NCBI GenBank assembly: GCA_019456195.1
Contig: VRUK01000009.1
Coordinates: 1-64,000, forward strand
Origin: Planctomycetota bacterium
Lineage (GTDB): Bacteria; Planctomycetota; Phycisphaerae; Sedimentisphaerales; Anaerobacaceae
Direction of reading: 5' to 3'
Length of the DNA: 64,000 nt
Below the pieces are notes generated by a model. It made no database searches. It was not told the origin of the DNA and saw only the letters and a list, made by a program, of their open reading frames with translations. Positions 24,924 to 33,472 of the stretch are shown here, in pieces (position 1 is the stretch's first letter; the number at the start of each line of letters is the position of its first letter). A program made the translations under genes and the position numbers.

Positions 24924-26903
24924 ATGGCACAAGAAAAGGGATTCAACTCTCTAATGACAGAAAATAGGACATTTCCACCACCAGACTCTGTTAAGACCAA
25001 TGCTCATATAGACAATACCGAGCAATATCAGCAGATGTGGGAAAAGTCTATTAACGACCCGGACGCATTCTGGCTGGAACAGGCAAAAACCCTCTCATGG
25101 TTTAAGGAACCCACGAAGAGCCTTCGATATACGTGGAACACAAAAAGTCGTAAAATTGAGCACACGTGGTTTGCCGACGGCCAACTGAACGTTTCCTATA
25201 ACTGCCTCGACCGACATCTGGGAACGCCAATCGAGAACAAAACCGCACTGCTCTGGCAGGGTGAAGACGAAGACAACGTCAAGAAATTCACTTACAAAGA
25301 ACTGCATAAAGACGTTTGTAAATTCGCCAACGTTCTCAAATCAAAGGGCATAAAGAAGGGTGACCGTGTGGCTATTTACATGCCGATGGTCCCCGAACTT
25401 CCCATCGTCATGCTCGCATGTGCACGCATCGGCGCGATTCACTCAATCATCTTCGGCGGATTCAGCTCCGAAGCCATCGAAGGCCGTATCAATGACTCTG
25501 ACTGCAAAATGCTTATCACCTCAAATGTCTCACTGCGGGCCGGTAAGCACATCAAGCTCAAGGATATCGCCGACGTTGCACTGGAAAAAACACCTACAAT
25601 TGAAAGTGTAATAGTCACTAAGGTCAATGATGAGCCCTGCAATATGAAAGACGGCAGGGACCTGTGGTATCACGGCGAGATGGCAAATGCGGCCGAACAA
25701 TGCGATGCCGAACCTATGAATGCCGAGGACATACTGTTTATCCTTTATACATCCGGCTCGACCGGTAAGCCCAAGGGTGTAGTTCATACGACAGGTGGAT
25801 ACCTTTTGCACACCGCCCTCACACATAAAATCGTATTTAATATTCACGACGACGATATTTACTGGTGCACCGCCGACATCGGCTGGGTAACAGGACACAG
25901 CTACATTGTCTATGGCCCACTCGCAAACGGCAGCACATCACTGATGTTTGAAGGAGTACCTACCTATCCGGATGCAGGACGCTTCTGGCATATTTGTGAC
26001 AAATTCGGCGTAACTGTTTTCTACACCGCCCCCACAGCCATCCGGGCCCTTATGCGGCTCGGCGATGAATGGCCCGCCAAATATAAACTCGATACTCTCA
26101 GAATTCTCGGCTCGGTCGGTGAACCGATAAATCCGGAAGCATGGATGTGGTACTACGAAAAAATAGGTCGTAACAACTGCCCGATCGTCGATACATGGTG
26201 GCAGACAGAGACCGGTGGATTTATGATTACACCGCTGCCCGGTGCCCACACATTAAAGCCAGGCAGCGCTTCCCGCCCATTCTTCGGTGTTGACGCGGTT
26301 GTTCTCCGTGACGATGGAAGTCAATGCGATGTTAACGAAGGCGGCAAACTATGTATCCGCAAGCCCTGGCCCGGAATGATGCGCACGATGTGGGGCGATC
26401 ATGACAGGTTTGTCGATACATACTTCACTATGTACGACAATATATATTTCGCCGGCGATGGCTGCCGTATTGACGAAGACGGTGATTACTGGTTAATGGG
26501 CAGAATCGATGATGTCGTCAACGTCTCCGGCCACCGTATCGGAACCGCAGAGGTTGAAAGCGCTCTGGTCAGTCATGAAAAAGTGGCCGAAGCCGCCGTT
26601 ACACCAATGCCTCATGAGATTAAAGGACAGACACTGTACGCATTTGTTACAGTTATAGGCGGTGTCGAGGAAAGCGATGAGCTAAAGAAGGAACTTATCA
26701 AGCACGTGCGAAAGGAAATCGGCCCCATCGCAACACCCGAAGCCATTCAATTTGCTCCCTCCCTTCCAAAGACCCGCTCCGGCAAAATTATGCGGCGAAT
26801 ACTACGAAAAATAGCCGAAAAGAACACAGACAACCTTGGAGATATTACCACACTTGCAGATCCAAGCGTAGTCGAAGCATTAATTAAAAACCGAGGCGAA
26901 TAA
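24924..26903 (+). CDS. acs: Acetyl-CoA synthetase (AMP-forming)
   Basis: A 659-residue adenylate-forming enzyme that makes acetyl-CoA from acetate, CoA and ATP. Present are YTSGSTGKPKGVVHTTGGY (AMP-binding motif), DTWWQTETGG, the hinge WLMGRIDDVVNVSGHRIGT and the C-terminal PKTRSGKIMRRILRK with the catalytic lysine, which in well-studied bacteria is switched off by acetylation. GGAGA lies before the ATG. Downstream at 30.7-31.8 kb is an AcuC-type deacetylase that could reverse such acetylation. A 10-base stem-loop follows the gene at 26929. It links free acetate to the CODH/ACS acetyl-CoA pool at an energy cost. Confidence 0.97.
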   Translation: MAQEKGFNSLMTENRTFPPPDSVKTNAHIDNTEQYQQMWEKSINDPDAFWLEQAKTLSWFKEPTKSLRYTWNTKSRKIEHTWFADGQLNVSYNCLDRHLGTPIENKTALLWQGEDEDNVKKFTYKELHKDVCKFANVLKSKGIKKGDRVAIYMPMVPELPIVMLACARIGAIHSIIFGGFSSEAIEGRINDSDCKMLITSNVSLRAGKHIKLKDIADVALEKTPTIESVIVTKVNDEPCNMKDGRDLWYHGEMANAAEQCDAEPMNAEDILFILYTSGSTGKPKGVVHTTGGYLLHTALTHKIVFNIHDDDIYWCTADIGWVTGHSYIVYGPLANGSTSLMFEGVPTYPDAGRFWHICDKFGVTVFYTAPTAIRALMRLGDEWPAKYKLDTLRILGSVGEPINPEAWMWYYEKIGRNNCPIVDTWWQTETGGFMITPLPGAHTLKPGSASRPFFGVDAVVLRDDGSQCDVNEGGKLCIRKPWPGMMRTMWGDHDRFVDTYFTMYDNIYFAGDGCRIDEDGDYWLMGRIDDVVNVSGHRIGTAEVESALVSHEKVAEAAVTPMPHEIKGQTLYAFVTVIGGVEESDELKKELIKHVRKEIGPIATPEAIQFAPSLPKTRSGKIMRRILRKIAEKNTDNLGDITTLADPSVVEALIKNRGE

Positions 26904-26928
26904 TTCCACTAAAAGATGCCAAACAAAC

Positions 26929-26955
26929 CGGACGTGTGTTTTAAGCACACGTCCG
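26929..26955 (+). terminator. Stem-loop after acs
   Basis: CGGACGTGTG (26929-26938), a seven-base loop TTTTAAG, CACACGTCCG (26946-26955): a perfect 10-base GC-rich stem. Only a weak T-rich stretch follows, so termination may be partial and allow read-through into the transporter gene 27 bases on. Confidence 0.6.
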
Positions 26956-26982
26956 CCCTATTTGTAATAAAGGAACTGCTCA

Positions 26983-28293
26983 ATGAGTGAAAATATTACT
27001 GCCGCGCAACCTGAATTCAAAAATTATGGATGGCGTGTTACGTTTGCGGGTATGGGTATTAACCTTGCGCTCGGTATTCTGTATACATGGAGCGTTATAA
27101 GCAAGCATGTGCCCGAGGAGTGGGGCTGGAATGAGAACGACAAATCGTTACCCTATATGATTGCCTGCCTGGTATTTTCACTTATTATGGTCCCTGCCGG
27201 AAGAATGCAGGACAAAATTGGACCGAAGTATGTGGCTATGATCGGAGGCATCCTCGTTGGTGTCGGCTTTGTTCTTGCCAGTATGACAACGTCGCTTGCA
27301 GTCTTTATCATCGGATTCGGCGTCCTTGCAGGAGCAGGGATCGGATTCGGCTACGCCTCGACTACGCCGCCAGCAGTGAAGTGGTTCCCGCCCGCCAAGA
27401 CGGGACTCATCACCGGCATCGTGGTCTCCGGTTTCGGGCTGGCTTCAGTCTACGCCGCGCCGCTTTCAAGGTGGCTGATAATCACTTGCGGTTTCAAGAC
27501 AGCCATCCTTATATTGGGAATAGCGTTCATGGTTGTGATCGTAAGTCTGGCCCAACTGGTGCGATCGCCGCATAAGGTTCTTCAGTTTATACAGGAATAT
27601 GGTGAGGTAGGGCGCCTGAAACAGCAGACTATGGCCAGGGAAAAAGCGGAGGCCGAAGGAAGACAACTCTCATTGGACAAAAAAGAAGAACTTACCCCCA
27701 GGGAAATGCTGCGCACCCAGCAATTCTACCTGCTCTGGTTCATGTATGCGTGCGGAGCCGGGGCCGGCCTGATGATTATTTCGAAGCTCGCAGCGATTGC
27801 GGACAAACAGGTCGGAATAAGCCTGGGTTTTGTGCTCGTGGCGGTGCTCGCTATAGGCAACGGAGGCGGGCGCATAGTTGCAGGAATGCTTAGCGACAAG
27901 ATCGGGCGCAAGGCGACAATGATTATATGCTTTGTCTTTCAGGCGTTTCTGATATTACTACTCTCAAGAGCAAGTAGTGAAAACTCCATTGGGTCAATAC
28001 CTATGATGGCAATTATCTCAACCTTAATCGGCGCAAACTACGGCGCCAACCTCTCGCTTTTCCCATCTATCACCAAAGATTTTTATGGCCTCAAGAACTT
28101 TGGAATGAATTACGGACTGATATTTACAGCCTGGGGTGTCGGCGGATTCATGCTGGCATACCTGGCGGGCAGAATGTATCAAGTACACCTGACGTTTGCT
28201 TACGCTTACTACGGAGCTTCGATACTACTCATTCTCGCAGCGATAACGGCTATTTTCCTAAAGCCGCCACACCACAAAATCGATGTTGCATAA
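26983..28293 (+). CDS. MFS transporter, oxalate/formate antiporter (OFA) family
   Basis: A 436-residue protein with 12 predicted membrane segments. The start resembles OFA-type carriers (GINLALGILYTWSVISKHVPEEWGW). Loop motifs GRMQDKIGPKYVAMIGG (loop 2-3) and GMLSDKIGRKATMI (loop 8-9) are the MFS signatures. Residues about 200-230 form a charged central loop. OFA members move oxalate, formate, lactate or similar carboxylates. Sitting between acs and an acetate-type symporter it likely carries a small carboxylate; which one cannot be read. AAGGA lies before the ATG. The gene looks richer in G+C than the AT-rich region upstream. Confidence 0.88.
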   Translation: MSENITAAQPEFKNYGWRVTFAGMGINLALGILYTWSVISKHVPEEWGWNENDKSLPYMIACLVFSLIMVPAGRMQDKIGPKYVAMIGGILVGVGFVLASMTTSLAVFIIGFGVLAGAGIGFGYASTTPPAVKWFPPAKTGLITGIVVSGFGLASVYAAPLSRWLIITCGFKTAILILGIAFMVVIVSLAQLVRSPHKVLQFIQEYGEVGRLKQQTMAREKAEAEGRQLSLDKKEELTPREMLRTQQFYLLWFMYACGAGAGLMIISKLAAIADKQVGISLGFVLVAVLAIGNGGGRIVAGMLSDKIGRKATMIICFVFQAFLILLLSRASSENSIGSIPMMAIISTLIGANYGANLSLFPSITKDFYGLKNFGMNYGLIFTAWGVGGFMLAYLAGRMYQVHLTFAYAYYGASILLILAAITAIFLKPPHHKIDVA

Positions 28294-28616
28294 GCATAAG
28301 CTGTCGAGTTTGCAACTCCACGAATACCCAAGAAACGAAGGGGGCTGCCTCATAGGTGGCGGTGTCTTCGCGTACAGGTCTTAGATCCAAGAATTCACTA
28401 TAAAATAGTAGTCGCCTTTCTCCACGGTTGCCGCTATAATAGCACAACTCAAATAGGATTTTTTGGGTGTACTTTGGCCGCGAGATGGGGCGGATGGCCC
28501 CCATTTTACGCGGCTGATTGTCCGAATTTCTTAGGAGAAAATAGTATCTTGCTCATGATATAAACCCAACACTTGCGCAGAATTCCTCAATCACGTCAAG
28601 CTATGGAGAAATACTT
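28294..28616. other. 323-base spacer without a gene
   Basis: No supported gene. A TATAAT lies at 28435-28440 without a convincing -35 box. The last part carries the GGAG ribosome site (about 28605) of the DUF4212 gene. It contains short GC-rich blocks such as CGCGAGATGGGGCGGATGG that form no clear stem. Confidence 0.5.
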
Positions 28617-28892
28617 ATGTCCAATAATAATTTCAAAACAGAGTACTGGAAAAAGAATCTCAAGTATCTCACCATTCTGCTGAGCATCTGGTTCATTGTT
28701 TCCTACGGTTTCAGCATCATACTGGTCGACCTTCTGGACAAGATCAAGATAGGCGGCTTTAAGCTCGGCTTCTGGCTCTCGCAGCAGGGCTCGATTCTCG
28801 TTTTTGTTATCATAATCTTCATCTATGTGCGCTTGATGAACAAATTGGATAGAAAATTCAGAGTCCAGGAAAAGAAGGAGAATGAGAAATGA
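28617..28892 (+). CDS. Sodium/solute symporter small subunit (DUF4212)
   Basis: A 91-residue protein with two membrane segments (about residues 15-38 and 50-72). It matches the small subunit that accompanies VC_2705-type solute:sodium symporters: an N-terminal YWKKNLKYLTILLSIWFIVSY and GFKLGFWLSQQGSI between the helices. Its stop overlaps the start of the large subunit by four bases (ATGA), so the two are coupled. This pair is typically associated with acetate or other carboxylate uptake. Confidence 0.9.
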   Translation: MSNNNFKTEYWKKNLKYLTILLSIWFIVSYGFSIILVDLLDKIKIGGFKLGFWLSQQGSILVFVIIIFIYVRLMNKLDRKFRVQEKKENEK

Positions 28893-30670
28893 TGGATGTA
28901 CAGGCCTGGACCTATGTTATCGTTACCTTCACTTTCATTCTCTACATCGGGGTTGCCATCTGGTCGAGGGCTTCGTCCACGAGTGAATTCTATGTCGCGG
29001 GCAAAGGAGTCTCCCCAGTGGCCAATGGAATGGCCACCGCGGCCGATTGGATGTCAGCGGCGTCGTTCATTTCGATGGCGGGGCTGATCTCCTTTATGGG
29101 AAGAGACGGCTCGATGTACCTAATGGGCTGGACCGGCGGCTACGTGCTATTGGCTCTGCTCCTGGCGCCCTATTTGCGAAAGTTTGGCAAGTACACTGTA
29201 CCCGATTTTGTCGGAGAACGATACTACTCGCACGTGGCGCGCGCGGTCGCAGTGTGCTGTGCGATCTTTGTATCTTTCACATACGTCGCCGGGCAGATGC
29301 GCGGCGTGGGGGTAGTGTTCTCCCGCTTCCTTGAAGTCAATATCGGCACCGGTGTCGTGATAGGTATGGGAATCGTATTTTTCTATGCCGTCATGGGAGG
29401 AATGAAGGGGATCACCTACACTCAGGTCGTTCAATATTGCGTTCTTATTTTCGCCTTTTTGGTGCCGGCGTTTTTCATTTCCATCATGATGACCAACAAT
29501 CCGATTCCCCAGCTTGGCTTCGGCAGTAAACTCGTCGGCTCAGAAGGCGTCTATCTGCTCGACAAACTCGACGGTCTGAATCAGGAACTCGGATTTGCCG
29601 CATATACATCCGGGGTGAAGAGCCGGCTCGATGTTCTGTGTATCACAGCAGCCCTGATGGTGGGAACCGCCGGATTGCCCCATGTAATCATCCGTTTCTT
29701 CACCGTTCGCAGAGTCAGGGACGCGCGGATTTCCGCCGGCTGGGCGCTGGTTTTCATCGCGATTCTCTACACTACCGCCCCTGCAATCGCCGCCTTTGCC
29801 CGGACCAATCTTATCGAGACGGTAAACGAGAAGGAATATGCGAGCATTCCGTCCTGGTTCAAGAACTGGGAAAAGACCGGATTGATCGCATGGATCGACA
29901 AGAACGAAGACGGCAAAGTCCAGTACCGTAGTGGACTGCCTTTCGAGGGCAAACCGGAATTCGACGAGGGGCTCGGATCGTCCGGCCAGCGTCTGGTCTG
30001 TAACACCCTCACCGACGGTGACAACGAATTATTCGTTGATCGTGACATCATGGTGCTGGCCAATCCTGAGATCGCCCAGTTGCCCAACTGGGTGGTGGGA
30101 CTGGTCGCAGCCGGCGGCTTGGCCGCGGCCCTGTCGACGGCGGCCGGTCTGCTCCTGGTCATATCAACCTCTATCTCGCATGACCTACTGAAAAAGATCT
30201 TCATCCCCGGCATAACGGAGAAACAGGAGTTGCTGTTCGCCAGAATTGCGGCTGGCCTTGCTGTTATTCTGGCCGGTTATTTCGGCGTTAATCCTCCGGG
30301 ATTTGTCGCACAGGTGGTTGCGTTTGCATTCGGACTGGCTGCGTCGTCTTTCTTCCCTGCTATCTTTTTAGGCATCTTCTCCAAGCGCATGAACAAGGAA
30401 GGAGCGATATCAGGCATGCTCACAGGCATCACATTTACCGCTGCTTACATCATCTATTTTAAGTTTGTAAATCCGGCCGCCAATGTTCCCGAGAGATGGT
30501 TCTTAGGCATCTCACCGGAGGGAATCGGCACCGTGGGTATGGTTCTGAATTTCGCGGTGGCTTTGACGGTATCGCGCTTTACCTCCCCCCCCCCGGCTCA
30601 CGTGCAGGCCCTCGTAGAGAACATCAGAATACCAAAAGGCGACAGCGAGCCGCACGAAATCAGCGCCTGA
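28889..30670 (+). CDS. Sodium:solute symporter family protein, VC_2705/ActP-like
   Basis: A 593-residue SSS-family carrier with about 13 membrane segments. Family features: EFYVAGKGVSPVANGMATAADWMSAASFI near the N-terminus, GGYVLLALLLAPYLRKFGKYTVPDF, and GLAAALSTAAGLLLVISTSI, the region around the sodium-binding helices. The insert at about 310-390 (soluble, Asp/Glu-rich) is typical of the VC_2705 subgroup that pairs with DUF4212. Acetate/Na+ uptake is the likely role beside acs, with pyruvate or propionate as alternatives. A run of ten C (30585-30594) encodes SPPP 27 residues before the end; one-base slippage would replace the tail. Confidence 0.9.
   Translation: MMDVQAWTYVIVTFTFILYIGVAIWSRASSTSEFYVAGKGVSPVANGMATAADWMSAASFISMAGLISFMGRDGSMYLMGWTGGYVLLALLLAPYLRKFGKYTVPDFVGERYYSHVARAVAVCCAIFVSFTYVAGQMRGVGVVFSRFLEVNIGTGVVIGMGIVFFYAVMGGMKGITYTQVVQYCVLIFAFLVPAFFISIMMTNNPIPQLGFGSKLVGSEGVYLLDKLDGLNQELGFAAYTSGVKSRLDVLCITAALMVGTAGLPHVIIRFFTVRRVRDARISAGWALVFIAILYTTAPAIAAFARTNLIETVNEKEYASIPSWFKNWEKTGLIAWIDKNEDGKVQYRSGLPFEGKPEFDEGLGSSGQRLVCNTLTDGDNELFVDRDIMVLANPEIAQLPNWVVGLVAAGGLAAALSTAAGLLLVISTSISHDLLKKIFIPGITEKQELLFARIAAGLAVILAGYFGVNPPGFVAQVVAFAFGLAASSFFPAIFLGIFSKRMNKEGAISGMLTGITFTAAYIIYFKFVNPAANVPERWFLGISPEGIGTVGMVLNFAVALTVSRFTSPPPAHVQALVENIRIPKGDSEPHEISA
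30585..30594 (+). repeat. C10 homopolymer inside the symporter gene
   Basis: Ten consecutive C bases code for part of Ser-Pro-Pro-Pro. Tracts of this length are prone to slippage in replication and to base-calling error. As given, the frame is open to a natural stop. Confidence 0.85.
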
Positions 30671-30692
30671 CAATGTTCTGACATGATGGCTG

Positions 30693-31829
30693 TCATAGCC
30701 CGTGAATTGGAAAGACGTTCGTCTTAATCAGTTCTATCGTTGCCTCTATAGCCGGGGCTACCATTTCGCGTTGTGTCTGGCTAACCGCAAAAGCTCTGTC
30801 CCGCAAGCCCCCCTGCCAGTCCGTACTTTCGAGCATAACACCACCGACGCCATAATGCATATCATGGTCGCTTTCAGCTCCGGTAAAGATACTCCATGCC
30901 AAAGCCCAGGCTCTTACTGTGTTTTCGATATTGTAGCCACCACCTCCAGTGGCAATTATTGGTTTATCAAAACTTAACAGATGCTTGATAACTTCAGCGT
31001 AAGCATTGTTCGTAAGACATAGATGTGCAAGCGGGTCGCCGGCAAGGGCATCAGCTCCCAATTCAAAAACGATTACATCAGGATTGTATGCGCCAATTAA
31101 CGGCAGAGCTATGGCCTCAAATGCCTTCATATATACTTCATCATAAGTGCCGACTGGAAGAGGAACATTTACACAGTAGCCCTTACCTTCTCCTTTACCG
31201 ATTTCTTCGACAAATCCTGTTCCTGGAAACAGCGTTTCCGGGCTTTCATGAAAAGATATGGTCATCACATCAGAGCGGTCATAAAATCCGTATGCGACGC
31301 CATCACCGTGATGAACGTCCACATCAAGATACAAAACTCGCTTGCCTTCTTCAGCTAATACCATACATGCCAGGGCTACATCATTAATATAGCAAAAGCC
31401 GGATGCCCGTTCCGGTCCGGCGTGATGAAATCCCCCTGACGGATTAAACGCCAACTCAGCAGAACCCGACAGAATCATTTTGACGCCTGTAAGTGTCCCT
31501 CCGGTAGCCAGAACTCCGTAGTCATACATCCCGGCAAAAACAGGGCAATCCAGTGTTCCGATTCCCATATTCAGTGCCTCGGTATCCCAATGACCCTTCG
31601 CGGCTGTTTTTAATGCATGCAGATAACGGGCCAAGTGAAATTTTTTCAGCACAACTCTCTCGGCAGAAACCGGCGACACCTCACTACAGTTGTCACCGGA
31701 GAGCAGAGCCATAGAATTTAGAATCTTTCGCACCTTACCCGCCCTGCTCGTATTAAATGGACAATCCTCCGGATAACTAAAATTCTCAAGCTCCGTTGAA
31801 TAAATAAAAGCAGCTTTTTTTGTTCTCAA
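30693..31829 (-). CDS. acuC: AcuC-type histone deacetylase family protein
   Basis: A class I HDAC-fold enzyme of about 378 residues. Zinc and catalytic motifs are intact: GGFHHAGPERASGFCYINDVA (the HH pair), LYLDVDVHHGDGVAYGFY (zinc Asp and His), FELGADALAGD and ATGGGGYNIENTVRAW (the C-terminal Gly-rich tyrosine loop). AcuC of Bacillus deacetylates and so reactivates acetyl-CoA synthetase; this copy lies 4 kb from acs, convergent with the symporter gene. The start is likely TTG at 31829, because AGGAG lies five bases before it, while a GTG at 31835 overlaps that site. No acetyltransferase partner (AcuA) is in the window. Deacetylation of other substrates cannot be excluded. Confidence 0.92.
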   Translation of the reverse strand: MRTKKAAFIYSTELENFSYPEDCPFNTSRAGKVRKILNSMALLSGDNCSEVSPVSAERVVLKKFHLARYLHALKTAAKGHWDTEALNMGIGTLDCPVFAGMYDYGVLATGGTLTGVKMILSGSAELAFNPSGGFHHAGPERASGFCYINDVALACMVLAEEGKRVLYLDVDVHHGDGVAYGFYDRSDVMTISFHESPETLFPGTGFVEEIGKGEGKGYCVNVPLPVGTYDEVYMKAFEAIALPLIGAYNPDVIVFELGADALAGDPLAHLCLTNNAYAEVIKHLLSFDKPIIATGGGGYNIENTVRAWALAWSIFTGAESDHDMHYGVGGVMLESTDWQGGLRDRAFAVSQTQREMVAPAIEATIELIKTNVFPIHGL

Positions 31830-31967
31830 ACTCACTCCTACTGTTTCTGCTTTGTCAAATCATACGTAATGTCGTGTTTTTTATGTGTGATTCTTTTGGA
31901 CGTTAGCACTCTCAAAGCTGCCGCCCATTATATCTTGTGAGGTATGAAGTCTATCTTATATTTCGCT

Positions 31968-32348
31968 TCACAGACCACGGAGTTTCTCTATTTGTGCTTT
32001 GAGCTTTTCGTTTTCCTCAGCAAGCTTTGCGTTTTGTTCCATAACAGAATCAAATACACCTTTTACCTGATTCCTTACGTTTTGTTGGGCCTTCTGCTGC
32101 CATTTCTTTTTTTCCTGCATACATTCGGCAAGCAGTTTATACTGCTTTTTGCTCTCTTTGTTATGCAGCCCTTTTAATCTTTCGATTTCCTTGTTGCGCA
32201 GCTCTAATTCCTTTTTTAATCTCGTATTTTCCACCGATATTAGTCTGCTCATTTTATCGCTGGGTGGTTCCGGTTGCCCACAGCCCGCAATCGATATAAC
32301 TACAAAGCCAACTGCCAAAACAAATATTTTTCGAGCCGCTCTTTTCAT
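31968..32348 (-). CDS. Coiled-coil lipoprotein
   Basis: A 126-residue protein with a lipoprotein signal: a Lys/Arg start, hydrophobic residues 9-21 and lipobox IAGC with Cys23. Residues about 35-125 are almost wholly charged helix with heptad-like Leu/Ile spacing (LKKELELRNKEIERLKGL, LAEENEKLKAQIEKLRGL), so it probably forms a long coiled coil in the periplasm. Function is unknown. It lies 27 bases downstream of the phosphorylase gene on the same strand and may be cotranscribed. AAGG precedes the ATG. Confidence 0.8.
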   Translation of the reverse strand: MKRAARKIFVLAVGFVVISIAGCGQPEPPSDKMSRLISVENTRLKKELELRNKEIERLKGLHNKESKKQYKLLAECMQEKKKWQQKAQQNVRNQVKGVFDSVMEQNAKLAEENEKLKAQIEKLRGL

Positions 32349-32375
32349 CCTTGTTATCCTTGTTAAATAATTGAA

Positions 32376-33251
32376 TTATTTGAAAAGCACTTTCAATTTT
32401 TCTTTATCAGCCATCGCGATTTGGCTCTGGTCTGTCCAGACAGCTAATTCGAGACTATTTCTACAGTGACAGTCATCACAAATAAGCTTGTGCTCGCTTG
32501 CCAAAACGGCCTTGACAAGTTCCAGACAATTACACGTTGCCACCTGAAGATTGCCGATTATCTCTTTGAGCAGGGTTTGTTTGTTCTTTTGCGCCTCGTG
32601 CGGCTTCCAACAGTCATAATCACTGGCTAAGGCAATCAGGACGTAGCACATTTGCGCCTCTCTGGCCAGTTTCGCTTCCGGCATAGCAGTCATACCAATC
32701 AAATCAGCGCCCCAGCTTTGGTGCATAAGCGATTCAGCTCTCGTTGAAAACTGCGGCCCTTCCATGCATACGTATGTGCCTTTAGGATGCGTCTTTATAT
32801 CGATACCTTTGGCCATGCCGATCAGTATCTCTCGCACTCTCCCACAAACCGGCTGAGCCATCTCGCAATGCACAGCACCAAAACCCATGTAAAAACTGTT
32901 TGCCCGCTTGAATGTCTTATCAATAAATTGGTCAACGATGACAAGATTTCCAGGGGCGATTTCCTCCCGAAGCGACCCAACCGCCCCACTACCTATTACC
33001 GTATGGACGCCGAGTTTCTTCAGGGCGAAAATATTAGCCGCAAATGGCACCTCGCTCGGCGAAAATCTATGCCCCTTGCCGTGACGATTTAAGAATGCAA
33101 CGCGCTTTTGCCCTATCCTGCCAACCATAATAGGAGTGCTCGGTCTGCCGAAAGGTGTATTAATATCATAAAACTCCGCATCAATGATATGCTCAGCCAG
33201 CGCATCGCCCAATCCCGTACCACCTATTATCCCAACCAGCTCTTCTGCCAT
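32376..33251 (-). CDS. mtnP: MTA phosphorylase / purine nucleoside phosphorylase
   Basis: A 291-residue type I nucleoside phosphorylase. Motifs: IIGGTGLGDALAEHI, LNRHGKGHRFSPSEVP (phosphate site), YVCMEGPQFSTRAES, GMTAMPEAKLAREAQ and ALASDYDCWKPHEA. The SDYDCW aspartates favour 6-aminopurines, as in 5'-methylthioadenosine phosphorylase, while the MEGPQFSTRAES loop is shared with PNP. It would release adenine and methylthioribose-1-phosphate in methionine salvage. Bacterial members of this family are often annotated as methylthioinosine phosphorylase, which remains an alternative. AAAGGAG lies before the ATG. Confidence 0.85.
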   Translation of the reverse strand: MAEELVGIIGGTGLGDALAEHIIDAEFYDINTPFGRPSTPIMVGRIGQKRVAFLNRHGKGHRFSPSEVPFAANIFALKKLGVHTVIGSGAVGSLREEIAPGNLVIVDQFIDKTFKRANSFYMGFGAVHCEMAQPVCGRVREILIGMAKGIDIKTHPKGTYVCMEGPQFSTRAESLMHQSWGADLIGMTAMPEAKLAREAQMCYVLIALASDYDCWKPHEAQKNKQTLLKEIIGNLQVATCNCLELVKAVLASEHKLICDDCHCRNSLELAVWTDQSQIAMADKEKLKVLFK

Positions 33252-33409
33252 AATCTTTTGCTCCTTTATTTCAATTGCCGACTATAGTAATTTCTTTCCC
33301 ACTCATTTACAATTGTTTTGTCGTCTCAATCAAATAATCACACTATAAAAGCAAATTCCTCGTCGCCCGCAATCTTCACCTATGCCCTGTCTTTCGCTTG
33401 AAACATATT

Positions 33410-33437
33410 TTGAACTACAATCTGGAAATGCTATAAT
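33410..33437 (+). promoter_or_regulatory. Promoter of the clostripain-family gene
   Basis: TTGAAC (33410-33415), 16 bases, TATAAT (33432-33437), about 35 bases before the ATG at 33473. Confidence 0.6.
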
Positions 33438-33472
33438 ACGAAGGCCAAAACGGCGATGGCAGGGAATAAAAT

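Noticed and set aside
28250..28504. 84-codon minus-strand frame at the end of the MFS gene
   Set aside because: Partly antisense to the transporter, no ribosome site, no recognisable domain.
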